Source: a virus. From it: DNA of 27,375 nucleotides. The notes under the pieces were generated by a model. The model was not told the origin of the DNA. It worked only from the letters and a program-made list of their open reading frames with translations, and searched no databases. The translations under genes were made by a program, and so were the position numbers. The stretch lies in the IMG/VR virus record IMGVR_UViG_3300050343_000176, positions 1 through 27,375 of that record. One strand, given 5' to 3'. Of the stretch, positions 13,397 to 20,882 are shown piece after piece (position 1 is the first letter of the stretch; each line of letters opens with the position of its first letter).

Positions 13397-14568
13397 TGCA
13401 AATAGATACTAACGTCGTCTGGCGGCACCTAGAAGAGACAGACAAAAAAATAGTTATATGCCAGGGCGGTACACGTAGCGGCAAAACTTATAATATATTA
13501 CTATGGCTTATATTTTCTTACAGCCAAAAGTATACAGGCAAAACCATAACAATATTTAGGGCAACGTACCCAGCTTTACGCGCTACAGTCATGCGCGACT
13601 TTTTTGACATACTAAACAAATACGACTTATACAACGAGGCAAAGCATAATAAAAGCAATAGCGAGTACAGGCTCAACGGCAACCTATTTGAGTTTGTAAG
13701 CATAGACCAGGCCAGCAGACTAAAGGGGCGTAAAAGAAACATAGCCTTTTTAAACGAGGCTAACGAGTTAAGCTACTCTAGCTATAGCCAGGTTTTATTT
13801 AGGACCGTAGGCACCGACGGCGCCCCAAGTCTAATACTAGACTATAACCCCAGCGACGAGTACAGCTACATATACACAAAAGTAAAAACACGCGAAGACG
13901 CCGACTTTCACATAACTACATACAAAGACAATAAATTTTTAGAGCAGACACTTGTAGACGAAATAGAGCGCCTAAAAGAAACTGACGAAGACTACTGGCG
14001 AGTATACGGCCTGGGTCAAGTAGGACGCAACCGCGCTACTGTATTTAAGTTTAACGAGTGCGACGAAATACCAGACAGAGCCAAACTAATTGCCAGGGGT
14101 CTAGACTGGGGGTTTGTAAATGATCCTAGCGTTTTAGTAGCGACATACGTACTAGACAATAATATGTATATAGACGAGCTATTTTATAAGTACGGCATGA
14201 CAAACAGAGACATACACAATGAATTAACAAAATTAAACTTAACGCGTGCGGACCAGATATTCGCCGACAGCAGCGAGCCAAAGAGTATAGACGAGCTGTA
14301 CCGCTACGGCTGGAACATTAAGGCAGCGACAAAAGGCAAAGACAGTATTATGCTAGGCATTGACTTAATGAAACGCTACAATATATTTATAACTAGCCGC
14401 AGCGCAAACACTATACAAGAATTTCGTAATTACAAATGGCTAGAAGACAAAAACGGTAATTTGCTAAATAAGCCAGAAGACCGTAATAACCACGCAGTAG
14501 ACAGTACGCGCTATAGTATTTTTACTAGACTGTCTAGGCCAAACGTAGCTAGGTACGCTATAAGATAA
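13396..14568 (+). CDS. terL: Terminase large subunit (packaging ATPase-nuclease)
   Basis: A 390-residue protein that pumps and cuts DNA at the portal. Walker A is GGTRSGKT (24-31), with the Arg two residues before the Ser-Gly-Lys. Walker B and the catalytic Glu are IAFLNEAN (116-123, Glu121). The RNase H-like nuclease has Asp237 in GLDWGFVNDP, Asp291 in IFADSSEP and Asp369 in HAVDSTRY. The layout matches PBSX/Terminase_3 proteins. The GTG start overlaps the TerS stop by one base. It lies far from the portal on this map, separated by the early region on one side and the tail module on the other. Confidence 0.95.
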   Translation: MQIDTNVVWRHLEETDKKIVICQGGTRSGKTYNILLWLIFSYSQKYTGKTITIFRATYPALRATVMRDFFDILNKYDLYNEAKHNKSNSEYRLNGNLFEFVSIDQASRLKGRKRNIAFLNEANELSYSSYSQVLFRTVGTDGAPSLILDYNPSDEYSYIYTKVKTREDADFHITTYKDNKFLEQTLVDEIERLKETDEDYWRVYGLGQVGRNRATVFKFNECDEIPDRAKLIARGLDWGFVNDPSVLVATYVLDNNMYIDELFYKYGMTNRDIHNELTKLNLTRADQIFADSSEPKSIDELYRYGWNIKAATKGKDSIMLGIDLMKRYNIFITSRSANTIQEFRNYKWLEDKNGNLLNKPEDRNNHAVDSTRYSIFTRLSRPNVARYAIR

Positions 14569-14574
14569 AATTTG

Positions 14575-14595
14575 TATATTGCATAAATTTACGAT
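14575..14595 (+). promoter_or_regulatory. TATATTGC plus ACGATAT element before methyltransferase
   Basis: TATATTGC (14575-14582) is followed after 8 bases by ACGATAT running into the ATG (14591-14598). The arrangement is the same as at 6924/6940. No convincing -33 TTTG was found upstream. Confidence 0.45.
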
Positions 14596-15252
14596 ATGAA
14601 GTTGCTCGAATTATTTGCAGGTACACGATCAATAGGCAAAGAGGCAGAAAAACTAGGTTTTGACGTTTTCAGCTCTGACGTAAACGCTTTTGACGGCATT
14701 GACTACGTTACTGACATTTTAAATTTTAACATAAATAAACTACCCTTTAAGCCTACAGTAATTTGGGCAAGTCCACCCTGTACTACTTATAGCGTCGCAG
14801 CGCTATTTAGACATAGAGACGGCGTAAAACCAAAAACTGAAGCAGCCAAACTAGGCGATAAAATAGTCATCAAGACTATAGAAATAATTAAAGAGTTACA
14901 ACCTAAATTTTACTACATAGAAAACCCTAGAGGCATGCTACGTAAAATGCCTTTTATGTCTGGCCTACCTAGAGCTACAGTTTGGTATTGTAAGTACGGC
15001 GACCATAGGGCCAAACCTACAGATATTTGGTCCAATAATATATTTAGCCTTTTTAATACTAACGGCTGGCAGCCTAGGCCTGAATGTTTTAATGGCAACT
15101 TAAAATGCCACCACGATAAACAACCTAGAGGCTACCACGCGAAAAAAGCAGCTAACGCTCTAGGCAAAGGTACGCAAGGCCTAGATAACAATTATGAGCG
15201 TAGTCGCATACCTATTGAATTGTGCCGCGAAATAATGCAAAACAGCAAATAA
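14596..15252 (+). CDS. DNA cytosine-5 methyltransferase
   Basis: A 218-residue, short C5-MTase. Motif I is LLELFAGTRSIG (3-14) for SAM. Motif IV is WASPPCTTYS with catalytic Cys62. Motif VI is IENPRG (108-113). KYGDHRAKPTDIWSN resembles the QxRxR motif VIII and later region of phage-borne enzymes. It lacks a long target-recognition domain, so specificity is unclear. No partner endonuclease is visible, which makes it a solitary enzyme, probably protecting phage DNA from host restriction or changing regulation. It has its own promoter-like element. Confidence 0.85.
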   Translation: MKLLELFAGTRSIGKEAEKLGFDVFSSDVNAFDGIDYVTDILNFNINKLPFKPTVIWASPPCTTYSVAALFRHRDGVKPKTEAAKLGDKIVIKTIEIIKELQPKFYYIENPRGMLRKMPFMSGLPRATVWYCKYGDHRAKPTDIWSNNIFSLFNTNGWQPRPECFNGNLKCHHDKQPRGYHAKKAANALGKGTQGLDNNYERSRIPIELCREIMQNSK

Positions 15253-15264
15253 CTTTATAGACAT

Positions 15265-15323
15265 TTTGTTTATAAGTAAATTAATTGTATATTGCGTTAA
15301 TTAATAAATAAAAAACGATATAA
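15265..15323 (+). promoter_or_regulatory. Replication-class promoter with ACGATATAA element
   Basis: TTTG (15265-15268), a 19-base spacer and TATATTGC (15288-15295), as at 6901-6931. ACGATATAA (15315-15323) then overlaps the start codon of the next gene. The gap between the boxes is 19 bases here and 8 at 6924 and 14575, a difference of about one helical turn. Confidence 0.6.
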
Positions 15324-15565
15324 TGAAAACAAAAAACGAGTACACTAACACAAAGCTAGTAAAAGCTATTGCGAATACACTAGGCGATAATTTCTTCTTA
15401 TGTGATATGATAGACCAAGAAGAGCTACATAACCTACAAAGCAAACTTTCTACTATAATTTGCGAATATTCTAACAATGAAAATTCTTTAGCGCTAGCTA
15501 TAACAAAGCAATTACCTAAGACTTTTTATACTTCGTATACTGACGAGCAATTTGCTATAAGATAA
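15323..15565 (+). CDS. Hypothetical protein, 80 aa
   Basis: Helical acidic protein, ATG 15323, with an N-terminal LVKAIANTLGDNFFL segment and a C-terminal SYTDEQFAIR. No family is recognised. It has its own promoter and is coupled to the next ORF by TAATG. Confidence 0.55.
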   Translation: MKTKNEYTNTKLVKAIANTLGDNFFLCDMIDQEELHNLQSKLSTIICEYSNNENSLALAITKQLPKTFYTSYTDEQFAIR

Positions 15566-15720
15566 TGAAAAACTACGACTACAAAGAGTTAATTAAAGAC
15601 GCCGAGTTTGAAGTACAGTATTACGAAAGCGAATACAACAAAGTAGAGGGCAGACTGTTTAGAGCAAAATTAGCTTTAGAGCAGTTACAAATTAGACAAG
15701 CTCAAAACGAAATAGTATAA
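15565..15720 (+). CDS. Small acidic helical protein, 51 aa
   Basis: ATG 15565 overlaps the preceding TAA, stop TAA 15718-15720. Tyr/Glu-rich start (NYDYKELIKDAEFEVQYYES) then a long helix. It is the last gene before a terminator. Function unknown. Confidence 0.5.
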   Translation: MKNYDYKELIKDAEFEVQYYESEYNKVEGRLFRAKLALEQLQIRQAQNEIV

Positions 15721-15727
15721 ACATAAT

Positions 15728-15773
15728 TTTAGTTTAGTTTAGTTTAGAGGCAGCCGAGAGGCTGTCTTTTTTT
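15728..15773 (+). terminator. TTTAG tandem repeat and rho-independent terminator
   Basis: Four perfect TTTAG units (15728-15747) are followed by the stem AGGCAGCC (15748-15755) / GGCTGTCT (15760-15767) with a GAGA loop and one G-T pair, then Ts to 15773. The terminator separates the early/terminase side from the tail module. The 5-base repeat may vary in copy number. Confidence 0.88.
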
Positions 15774-15795
15774 ATGCTCACAATTTTAGTATTTT

Positions 15796-15805
15796 AACGT
15801 TATAT
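15796..15805 (+). promoter_or_regulatory. Structural-gene motif AACGTTATAT, 16 bases before ATG
   Basis: Identical ten bases to those at 291 and 23922, placed after a terminator and before the tail module. Here the gap to the ATG (15822) is 16 bases instead of 4, which argues that the motif is read as DNA (promoter) rather than as a ribosome site. Confidence 0.6.
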
Positions 15806-15821
15806 AATAAACCCTATAAAA

Positions 15822-16439
15822 ATGAAAGTAGAAATAAGAGTACCGACAAGCCTAGCAGACATACCGCTGCATCAATACCAACGCTTTATAAAAACGTTTG
15901 AAAATACAGACGACATGACAGAGGCATACGCTGGTACTAAAATGCTAGAGATATTTTGCGGCCTAAAAACAGACGAGACTTTACAGCTAAAAGTAAAAGA
16001 CCTAAAAACAATTACCAATAAATTAAATATAGCGCTTTCAGAAAAACCCTTACTAATTACTAGGTTTAAAATTGGCGGCACAGAGTTTGGCTTTGTACCC
16101 CAGCTAGACGACCTAACGTTTGGCGAGTTTGTAGACATAGAAAATAACATAGGCGACTGGGACAATATGCACAAAGCTATGAGCGTACTATATAGACCTA
16201 TTACAGAGCGCATAGACAGCCAGTACCAAATAGAAGAGTATAGAGGCGACAGCTGGCACGACGCTATGCTGAATATGCCAGCAGCTGTAGCAATTAGCGC
16301 TATCAATTTTTTTTTTCTTTTAGAAAACGACTTACTAAAAGTTACGCTTCCTTATTCGAGCGAGACGACGACGGACAAAGTCCAGGATCAACAGCTGACA
16401 ACTTTAACAGACAATGGGGGTGGTACCACAGCTTTATGA
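15822..16439 (+). CDS. Tail assembly chaperone, short form (gpG-like)
   Basis: A 205-residue protein at the head of the tail module, where lambda-like phages carry gpG, the chaperone that helps the tape measure recruit tube protein. Residues 1-165 look folded and helical (IPLHQYQRFIKTF, then FGFVPQLDDLTFGEFVDIE). The last 40 residues are Thr/Gly-rich and poorly structured, as expected for a tail read only when frameshifting does not occur. At codons 162-165 the mRNA has AAT TTT TTT TTT, a slippery run of ten T. Frame -1 is open beyond it and encodes a conserved-looking segment (16316-16576). Homologous genes in Bacteroidetes phages sit in the same place. Confidence 0.7.
   Translation: MKVEIRVPTSLADIPLHQYQRFIKTFENTDDMTEAYAGTKMLEIFCGLKTDETLQLKVKDLKTITNKLNIALSEKPLLITRFKIGGTEFGFVPQLDDLTFGEFVDIENNIGDWDNMHKAMSVLYRPITERIDSQYQIEEYRGDSWHDAMLNMPAAVAISAINFFFLLENDLLKVTLPYSSETTTDKVQDQQLTTLTDNGGGTTAL
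16307..16316 (+). promoter_or_regulatory. Slippery T10 site for -1 frameshift
   Basis: Ten Ts at 16307-16316 span codons 162-165 of the chaperone gene and fit the X-XXY-YYZ slippery rule. The -1 frame is free of stops from here to 16574. I did not find a clear downstream pseudoknot by eye. Confidence 0.6.
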
Positions 16440-16576
16440 GTTTAGCAAACGACAAATTTTTAGACTTAGAAATTATAGCAAAAAAAAACGTACATAATTG
16501 CTTAACCTACTTAACATACGTAGGCCAGAAAAACAAAGTACAAGACATATACATAAAAAGTAAATTTAAAAAATAA
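16316..16576 (+). CDS. Frameshift extension of tail chaperone (gpGT-like, T part)
   Basis: Reading frame -1 relative to the 15822 gene, from the T10 site to TAA 16574-16576, gives 86 residues. The fusion would be 251 residues. The extension carries DNFNRQWGWYHSFMSLAND and then a helical NVHNCLTYLTYVGQKNK. The F-x-x-x-W-G-W-Y pattern is what I know from the downstream part of tail chaperones in Bacteroidetes phages, where it likely binds the tape measure. The ATG at 16436 in this frame would only give the last 46 residues and would cut off the WGWY motif, so it is not taken as a gene start. The stop overlaps the next ATG by one base. Confidence 0.65.
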   Translation, partial: SFRKRLTKSYASLFERDDDGQSPGSTADNFNRQWGWYHSFMSLANDKFLDLEIIAKKNVHNCLTYLTYVGQKNKVQDIYIKSKFKK

Positions 16577-17046
16577 TGGCAAACAATGGCGCTAGAGCTT
16601 TTTTTTTAATGCTCGAAACAATTAAAAATACACTACTACAAGACAAAAACGTCAATACGGTTACCTATGGCGACTTGACAGAAATAGACCTAAGTAAACA
16701 AACTATGTTTCCTTTGTCGCATATTTTAGTAAACAGCGCTACAAACGACAGCCAGACAATGACTTTTAACGTTACTATTATAAGTATGGACGTAGTAGAC
16801 ATAAGTAAAAAAGACTTAAACAATATTTTTGAAAGGGACGCGCACGAACATTTTGTTTTGAATACGCAACTAGCTGTAGGCAATAGACTATACCAACTTT
16901 TGCATAATGGGCAAGTAAGGCTAGACGGTTACCAAGTAGACGGCGACGCAAATTGCGAGCCGTTCGTGGACCGCTTTAGCAACAACCTAGCTGGCTGGGC
17001 AACTACTTTCGACATAATGATAAAAAATGACTTATTTATATGTTAA
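16576..17046 (+). CDS. Tail terminator/completion-like protein
   Basis: A 156-residue protein with a beta-rich middle (MTFNVTIISMDVVD), a helix NTQLAVGNRLYQLLHNG (94-110) and a C-terminal EPFVDRFSNNLAGWATTFDIMI strand. This order resembles proteins in Bacteroidetes phages that occupy the gpU/tail-terminator slot. The role would be to cap the tail tube at the head end. It lies between the chaperone and a gp10-like protein, a common neck/tail order. The assignment is from pattern and position. Confidence 0.55.
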   Translation: MANNGARAFFLMLETIKNTLLQDKNVNTVTYGDLTEIDLSKQTMFPLSHILVNSATNDSQTMTFNVTIISMDVVDISKKDLNNIFERDAHEHFVLNTQLAVGNRLYQLLHNGQVRLDGYQVDGDANCEPFVDRFSNNLAGWATTFDIMIKNDLFIC

Positions 17047-17606
17047 AAAATGTAAACAAAGTATTTAACGCTTTAGGTATAAACGTCGTTTCAAAGGCAA
17101 AAGCAAACCTAGCAAAGAGCAACAGCTCTGGCGCTTTAGCTGACAGCCTAGACTATAAAATAGACAACAGCGACCCAGACAACCCAAGGCTAAATTTTTA
17201 CGCCGAAGACTACGCAAAGTTTGTAGACTTAGGGGTCCAAGGTAACGACCCCCAGGCTATGCCGCAAGGCTCACTAGCTAGGTTTAATAAGGCCCCAAAT
17301 AGTCCGTACCAATTCGGTACAGGCAGCTATAGTGGTAGCGGTAGTTTACGAGGCGCTATTGACAAATGGGTAGTACAAAAAGGTATACCAAACGTAAGAG
17401 ACGAAAAAGGCAAATTTATAAAACGTAAAAGTTTAGTTTTTTTAATATCTCGCAGCATCTGGAATACTGGAATAAAACCTACATATTTTTTTACAGACGC
17501 CAAAAACCAATACAGTAGGGGCGTACAAGCTAAACTAGCTTTTGCCTATGCCAAAGACTTAGACAGCGAATTTAAAAACCAAAGAAAAAAACGAAAACGA
17601 AAATAA
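17040..17606 (+). CDS. HK97 gp10-like neck/tail protein
   Basis: A 188-residue basic protein with N-terminal helical region, then DYAKFVDLGVQGNDP (about 60-74), the F-V-[DE]-x-G motif typical of HK97 gp10 tail-component proteins. The middle is Gly/Ser-rich and the last 20 residues are strongly basic (KNQRKKRKRK). It overlaps the preceding gene by 7 bases. It likely works at the head-tail joint during assembly. Confidence 0.65.
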   Translation: MLKNVNKVFNALGINVVSKAKANLAKSNSSGALADSLDYKIDNSDPDNPRLNFYAEDYAKFVDLGVQGNDPQAMPQGSLARFNKAPNSPYQFGTGSYSGSGSLRGAIDKWVVQKGIPNVRDEKGKFIKRKSLVFLISRSIWNTGIKPTYFFTDAKNQYSRGVQAKLAFAYAKDLDSEFKNQRKKRKRK

Positions 17607-17610
17607 TATA

Positions 17611-18558
17611 ATGGCAACTTTAAGACCTTTACGAAGTCCTATAACAATAGGCAATACAAATACAACGAGCTACCCTTTTGGCTTTACGACGTCTAATATA
17701 TTTATTAATGGGCAGCCGTCGCCTGTATTGTCATTACAGCGTACAGGTTTTTTAAACAATAATAAAAGCAGCTATTTTGAGTATGCCGAAATATTACGTA
17801 ATTACTTAGACATAACATTTGACGGCACATACACTAGCCAAACTTTAGAGGTATCTATAGGCTTTGAACAATGGGACACTTCAAGCCAACAAACACTATT
17901 ATTTAGTACGACTGTAGCTTTTGAGGGGGTAGCTGGCTATACAGACTATAGAGAGGGCGACAACGTAGAATACACAACAGACCAGCCAGCCATAAGCACG
18001 ACAAATTTATATATACCAGACGGCGTAGCTGGATATATACCAGTTTACGATACGGCAACGCCAGCAATTTTTTACAGTCCTTTTGGTGCTACGGTAACGT
18101 CGGTTACTATAGGCTCAACTGAATTTACAATAAATAGAATATGCGAGCCTAAATACCAAGACTACAAAGTTACTTTTATAAATAAGTTTGGGGCGCTACA
18201 AGACCTTTATTTTTATTTAGTAAGACGAGACACTACAACGGCAAGCTCTGACACTTACAAAGCGCACAAAACAACGCCTACAGGCGGCTACGTAATTGAA
18301 GAGCATAGCAAAGAAACGTTTAACATAAAAGCTAACGACAAATTTATTTTAAATACGTGCTATTTAGACGAAACATACAACGACGTAATTACCGAATTAA
18401 TGTTAAGCGAGAAAATCTGGATCACAGAAAATTCGCAAGTATTGCCTATAAGAATTACGACGACATCACTAGAAAAAAAGACAACTGTAAACGACAAACT
18501 AATACAGTACACTTTAGAGTTTGAATACGCTTTTGACAAAATAAATAATATACTTTAA
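17611..18558 (+). CDS. Tail structural protein, 315 aa
   Basis: Mostly beta, with Thr/Ser-rich N-terminal half and a distinct C-terminal half: NRICEPKYQDYKVTFINKFG (176-195), then FNIKANDKFILNTCYLDETY and IQYTLEFEYAFDKINN near the end. I recognise this C-terminal pattern from tail or baseplate proteins conserved across flavophages, without known structure. TAATG overlap with the next large tail gene suggests the two work together at the tail tip. Confidence 0.6.
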   Translation: MATLRPLRSPITIGNTNTTSYPFGFTTSNIFINGQPSPVLSLQRTGFLNNNKSSYFEYAEILRNYLDITFDGTYTSQTLEVSIGFEQWDTSSQQTLLFSTTVAFEGVAGYTDYREGDNVEYTTDQPAISTTNLYIPDGVAGYIPVYDTATPAIFYSPFGATVTSVTIGSTEFTINRICEPKYQDYKVTFINKFGALQDLYFYLVRRDTTTASSDTYKAHKTTPTGGYVIEEHSKETFNIKANDKFILNTCYLDETYNDVITELMLSEKIWITENSQVLPIRITTTSLEKKTTVNDKLIQYTLEFEYAFDKINNIL

Positions 18559-20732
18559 TGCGCGAAGTACAAATAATAGTAGTAAACCCAAATAGCGGTA
18601 ATTATGAGCGCCTAGAGCTTTTTAAAGACGAGACTATTTTATTGACCCAGACCATACAAAACGCTAGGGACATAGGCAGTATATTTACGGATTTTTCGCA
18701 AAGCTTTACGTTGCCAGCGTCAAAAAGCAATAATATACTATTTGAGTTTTACTATAATAGCGACATAGAAACAGGCTTTAACGCAAACGACAAAAGAAGT
18801 GCGCAAATATTATTAAACGGCTCTTTGTTTCGCAAAGGCTTTTTAGCTTTAGACGGCGTAGAATTAAAACAAAACAACCCTTTTAGCTATAAAGTTACAT
18901 TTTTCGGCGAGACAGTAGACATAAAAAAACAACTAAAAGACCTTACGCTAAGAAATTTATTTGAGTCTTACACAGCCTTAAACCATACTTACGACGTAAG
19001 CACAGTATCGCAAGGTTTAGTAACGTCTTTATTTAATGGCAAAATATGCTACCCTTTAATTTCACATACTGAACGCTATTTTTACGACAGTAGCACGCAT
19101 GCAAACGGCACCAGAAATTTACACTACGCTGGCAGCGGCGCATCTCAAAATCAAGGCGTAAATTTTAGAGACCTAAAACCAGCTATAAAAATTAATGAAA
19201 TATTTAAAAGAATAAACGAAACTACAGACCTACAGTTTGATTTAACGACTGGCTTTTTAGCGACGTCAAACCCAGACTTTCAACAGTTATTTTTGTGGTT
19301 GTCTAGAGAGCGAGGCTCGCTAGGGCAGTCTTATACAGGCGGCCAACTGTTTCAATTAAACGTTAATAGTATTACTAACTTTTTTGCAGACGGCGGCAAT
19401 TTGGGCGGCTTTGTACCGCCTTTAACTATTTTTCAAGGCCAAGTAGCAACGCGCACAGAAATTGTTTGTAGTATAGATAATGGCATTATTAACATGTCGC
19501 CTTTAGCAAGTGGTAATTTTCAAAACCAATTTGGCGATAGACAGTTAAGGCTAGACTGGACCGTTACAAGTACAAGTACATATAGTTTGTACATGATAGA
19601 CACGCTTACAAACAATGTGGTATCTAGTAGAGAAAGCGTTACAGGTGCGCAAAGTATAGCCTTTGAGTTAGAGCCTTTAACGTTTTTTGATCCGTCGCCT
19701 GTAGCGGCAATACAATTAAGAATAGAAACCGAAGACGGTACCTTTGTAGCTAGCGCTATGTCTTTAAGAATAAAATACGAATATTTTTTGAATAACCAAC
19801 TAAGAAGAACATACAGTAAAAGCACAACATTAGCGCCAACAGCTTTAGTAAATGACATAGACGTAGCCCTACAAATGCCGTCTATAAAGGTTTTAGACTT
19901 TTTAACAGGCATGTTTAAAATGTTTAATTTAACAGCATTTTTCCAACAAGACAACACAATAGCAGTACAGACTTTAGACAGCTACTATAACGGCGGCGTA
20001 CAAAGAGACATTACAGACTATGTAGACGTAGACAAGAAAAACGTAAACTACCCTATACCTTACCAAGAAATAGCCTTTAGATATGAAAAACCAAAAACTT
20101 TTTTAGCTATTAATTTTGAAGAGATAAACGGCTACCAATTTGGCAACCTAGAAAATACTACACAAAACCAAGGCGTTACACAGACCGACAGAGGTAAAAA
20201 ATACGTAGTCAAATTACCGTTTGAAAAAATGATATACGAGCCTTTATTCGATCAAAACGGCGCTACGGCACAAAATATATTATACGGCTATACTGTAGAC
20301 AAAGACCAAAACCCTGTAGCTGTAATGCCTTTAATATTTTACAGACGTAATACAAATTCTATAAATGGCTACTCTATACAAAACCTAGGCGGTAGCAACC
20401 AGGCGGCGCAACGACAAACATATAACAGGCCTAGTAATAGCTATTTTCAAAAGACATTAAATTTTAATGCCGAAGTAGACGAATTTACAGGCTTAGTAAA
20501 ACCGCAAAGTTTATTTAATAATTATTACAGAAATTATATATCATCACTTTTTAGTAGACAACGTAGACTCGTAAAAATTACCGCTTATTTGCCACTTAGT
20601 TTTTTACTAGAGTATAGCTTAAAAGACGTTTTTATAGTCAATGGTAGGCTGTATAATGTAAACAGTATAAAGACAAATTTACAAGACGGTAAAAGCGAAA
20701 TAGAAATGTATAACAAAATAGAAATTAGCTAA
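18558..20732 (+). CDS. Large tail tip/baseplate protein, 724 aa
   Basis: Starts with a small beta domain (REVQIIVVNPNSGNYERLEL) and the segment ARDIGSIFTDFSQSFTLPAS (36-55), a motif I associate with the large tail-tip protein of Bacteroidetes phages. Around 210-230 a helical IKINEIFKRINETT segment follows, and the C-terminal third has YNVNSIKTNLQDGKSEIEMY, a hub-like barrel strand pattern. It likely forms the tail hub or connects it to fibres. It is the longest gene here. No enzymatic motif is seen. Confidence 0.6.
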   Translation: MREVQIIVVNPNSGNYERLELFKDETILLTQTIQNARDIGSIFTDFSQSFTLPASKSNNILFEFYYNSDIETGFNANDKRSAQILLNGSLFRKGFLALDGVELKQNNPFSYKVTFFGETVDIKKQLKDLTLRNLFESYTALNHTYDVSTVSQGLVTSLFNGKICYPLISHTERYFYDSSTHANGTRNLHYAGSGASQNQGVNFRDLKPAIKINEIFKRINETTDLQFDLTTGFLATSNPDFQQLFLWLSRERGSLGQSYTGGQLFQLNVNSITNFFADGGNLGGFVPPLTIFQGQVATRTEIVCSIDNGIINMSPLASGNFQNQFGDRQLRLDWTVTSTSTYSLYMIDTLTNNVVSSRESVTGAQSIAFELEPLTFFDPSPVAAIQLRIETEDGTFVASAMSLRIKYEYFLNNQLRRTYSKSTTLAPTALVNDIDVALQMPSIKVLDFLTGMFKMFNLTAFFQQDNTIAVQTLDSYYNGGVQRDITDYVDVDKKNVNYPIPYQEIAFRYEKPKTFLAINFEEINGYQFGNLENTTQNQGVTQTDRGKKYVVKLPFEKMIYEPLFDQNGATAQNILYGYTVDKDQNPVAVMPLIFYRRNTNSINGYSIQNLGGSNQAAQRQTYNRPSNSYFQKTLNFNAEVDEFTGLVKPQSLFNNYYRNYISSLFSRQRRLVKITAYLPLSFLLEYSLKDVFIVNGRLYNVNSIKTNLQDGKSEIEMYNKIEIS

Positions 20733-20882
20733 ATGTTAAATTTAATACTAGAAATGCTAAACCAGGCAAACGGCGAGACTGAAAATATACGTATCGCGCA
20801 AGGCAAAAACAAACTACCTAAAACCCTAAAAGACGGATATAAAAAACTTAAAAAGCAAAGTAAATGGGTATTGAAAAAATAG
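20733..20882 (+). CDS. Small basic protein, 49 aa
   Basis: ATG directly after the preceding stop, TAG 20880-20882, overlapping the tape measure start by 19 bases. N-terminal hydrophobic helix and a Lys-rich C terminus. Position just ahead of the tape measure suggests a minor tail role. No family is recognised. Confidence 0.45.
   Translation: MLNLILEMLNQANGETENIRIAQGKNKLPKTLKDGYKKLKKQSKWVLKK

Noticed and set aside
15872-16306. A 144-codon minus-strand ORF.
   Set aside because: It is opposite the tail chaperone gene. All supported genes are on the plus strand and the peptide shows no motif.
16436-16576. A separate 46-aa gene starting at ATG 16436.
   Set aside because: The frame is open upstream to the T10 slip site and the upstream part holds the WGWY motif, so it is better read as the end of a frameshift product.
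19520-19957. A 145-codon minus-strand ORF.
   Set aside because: It is opposite the large tail-tip gene and shows only reverse-complement composition.
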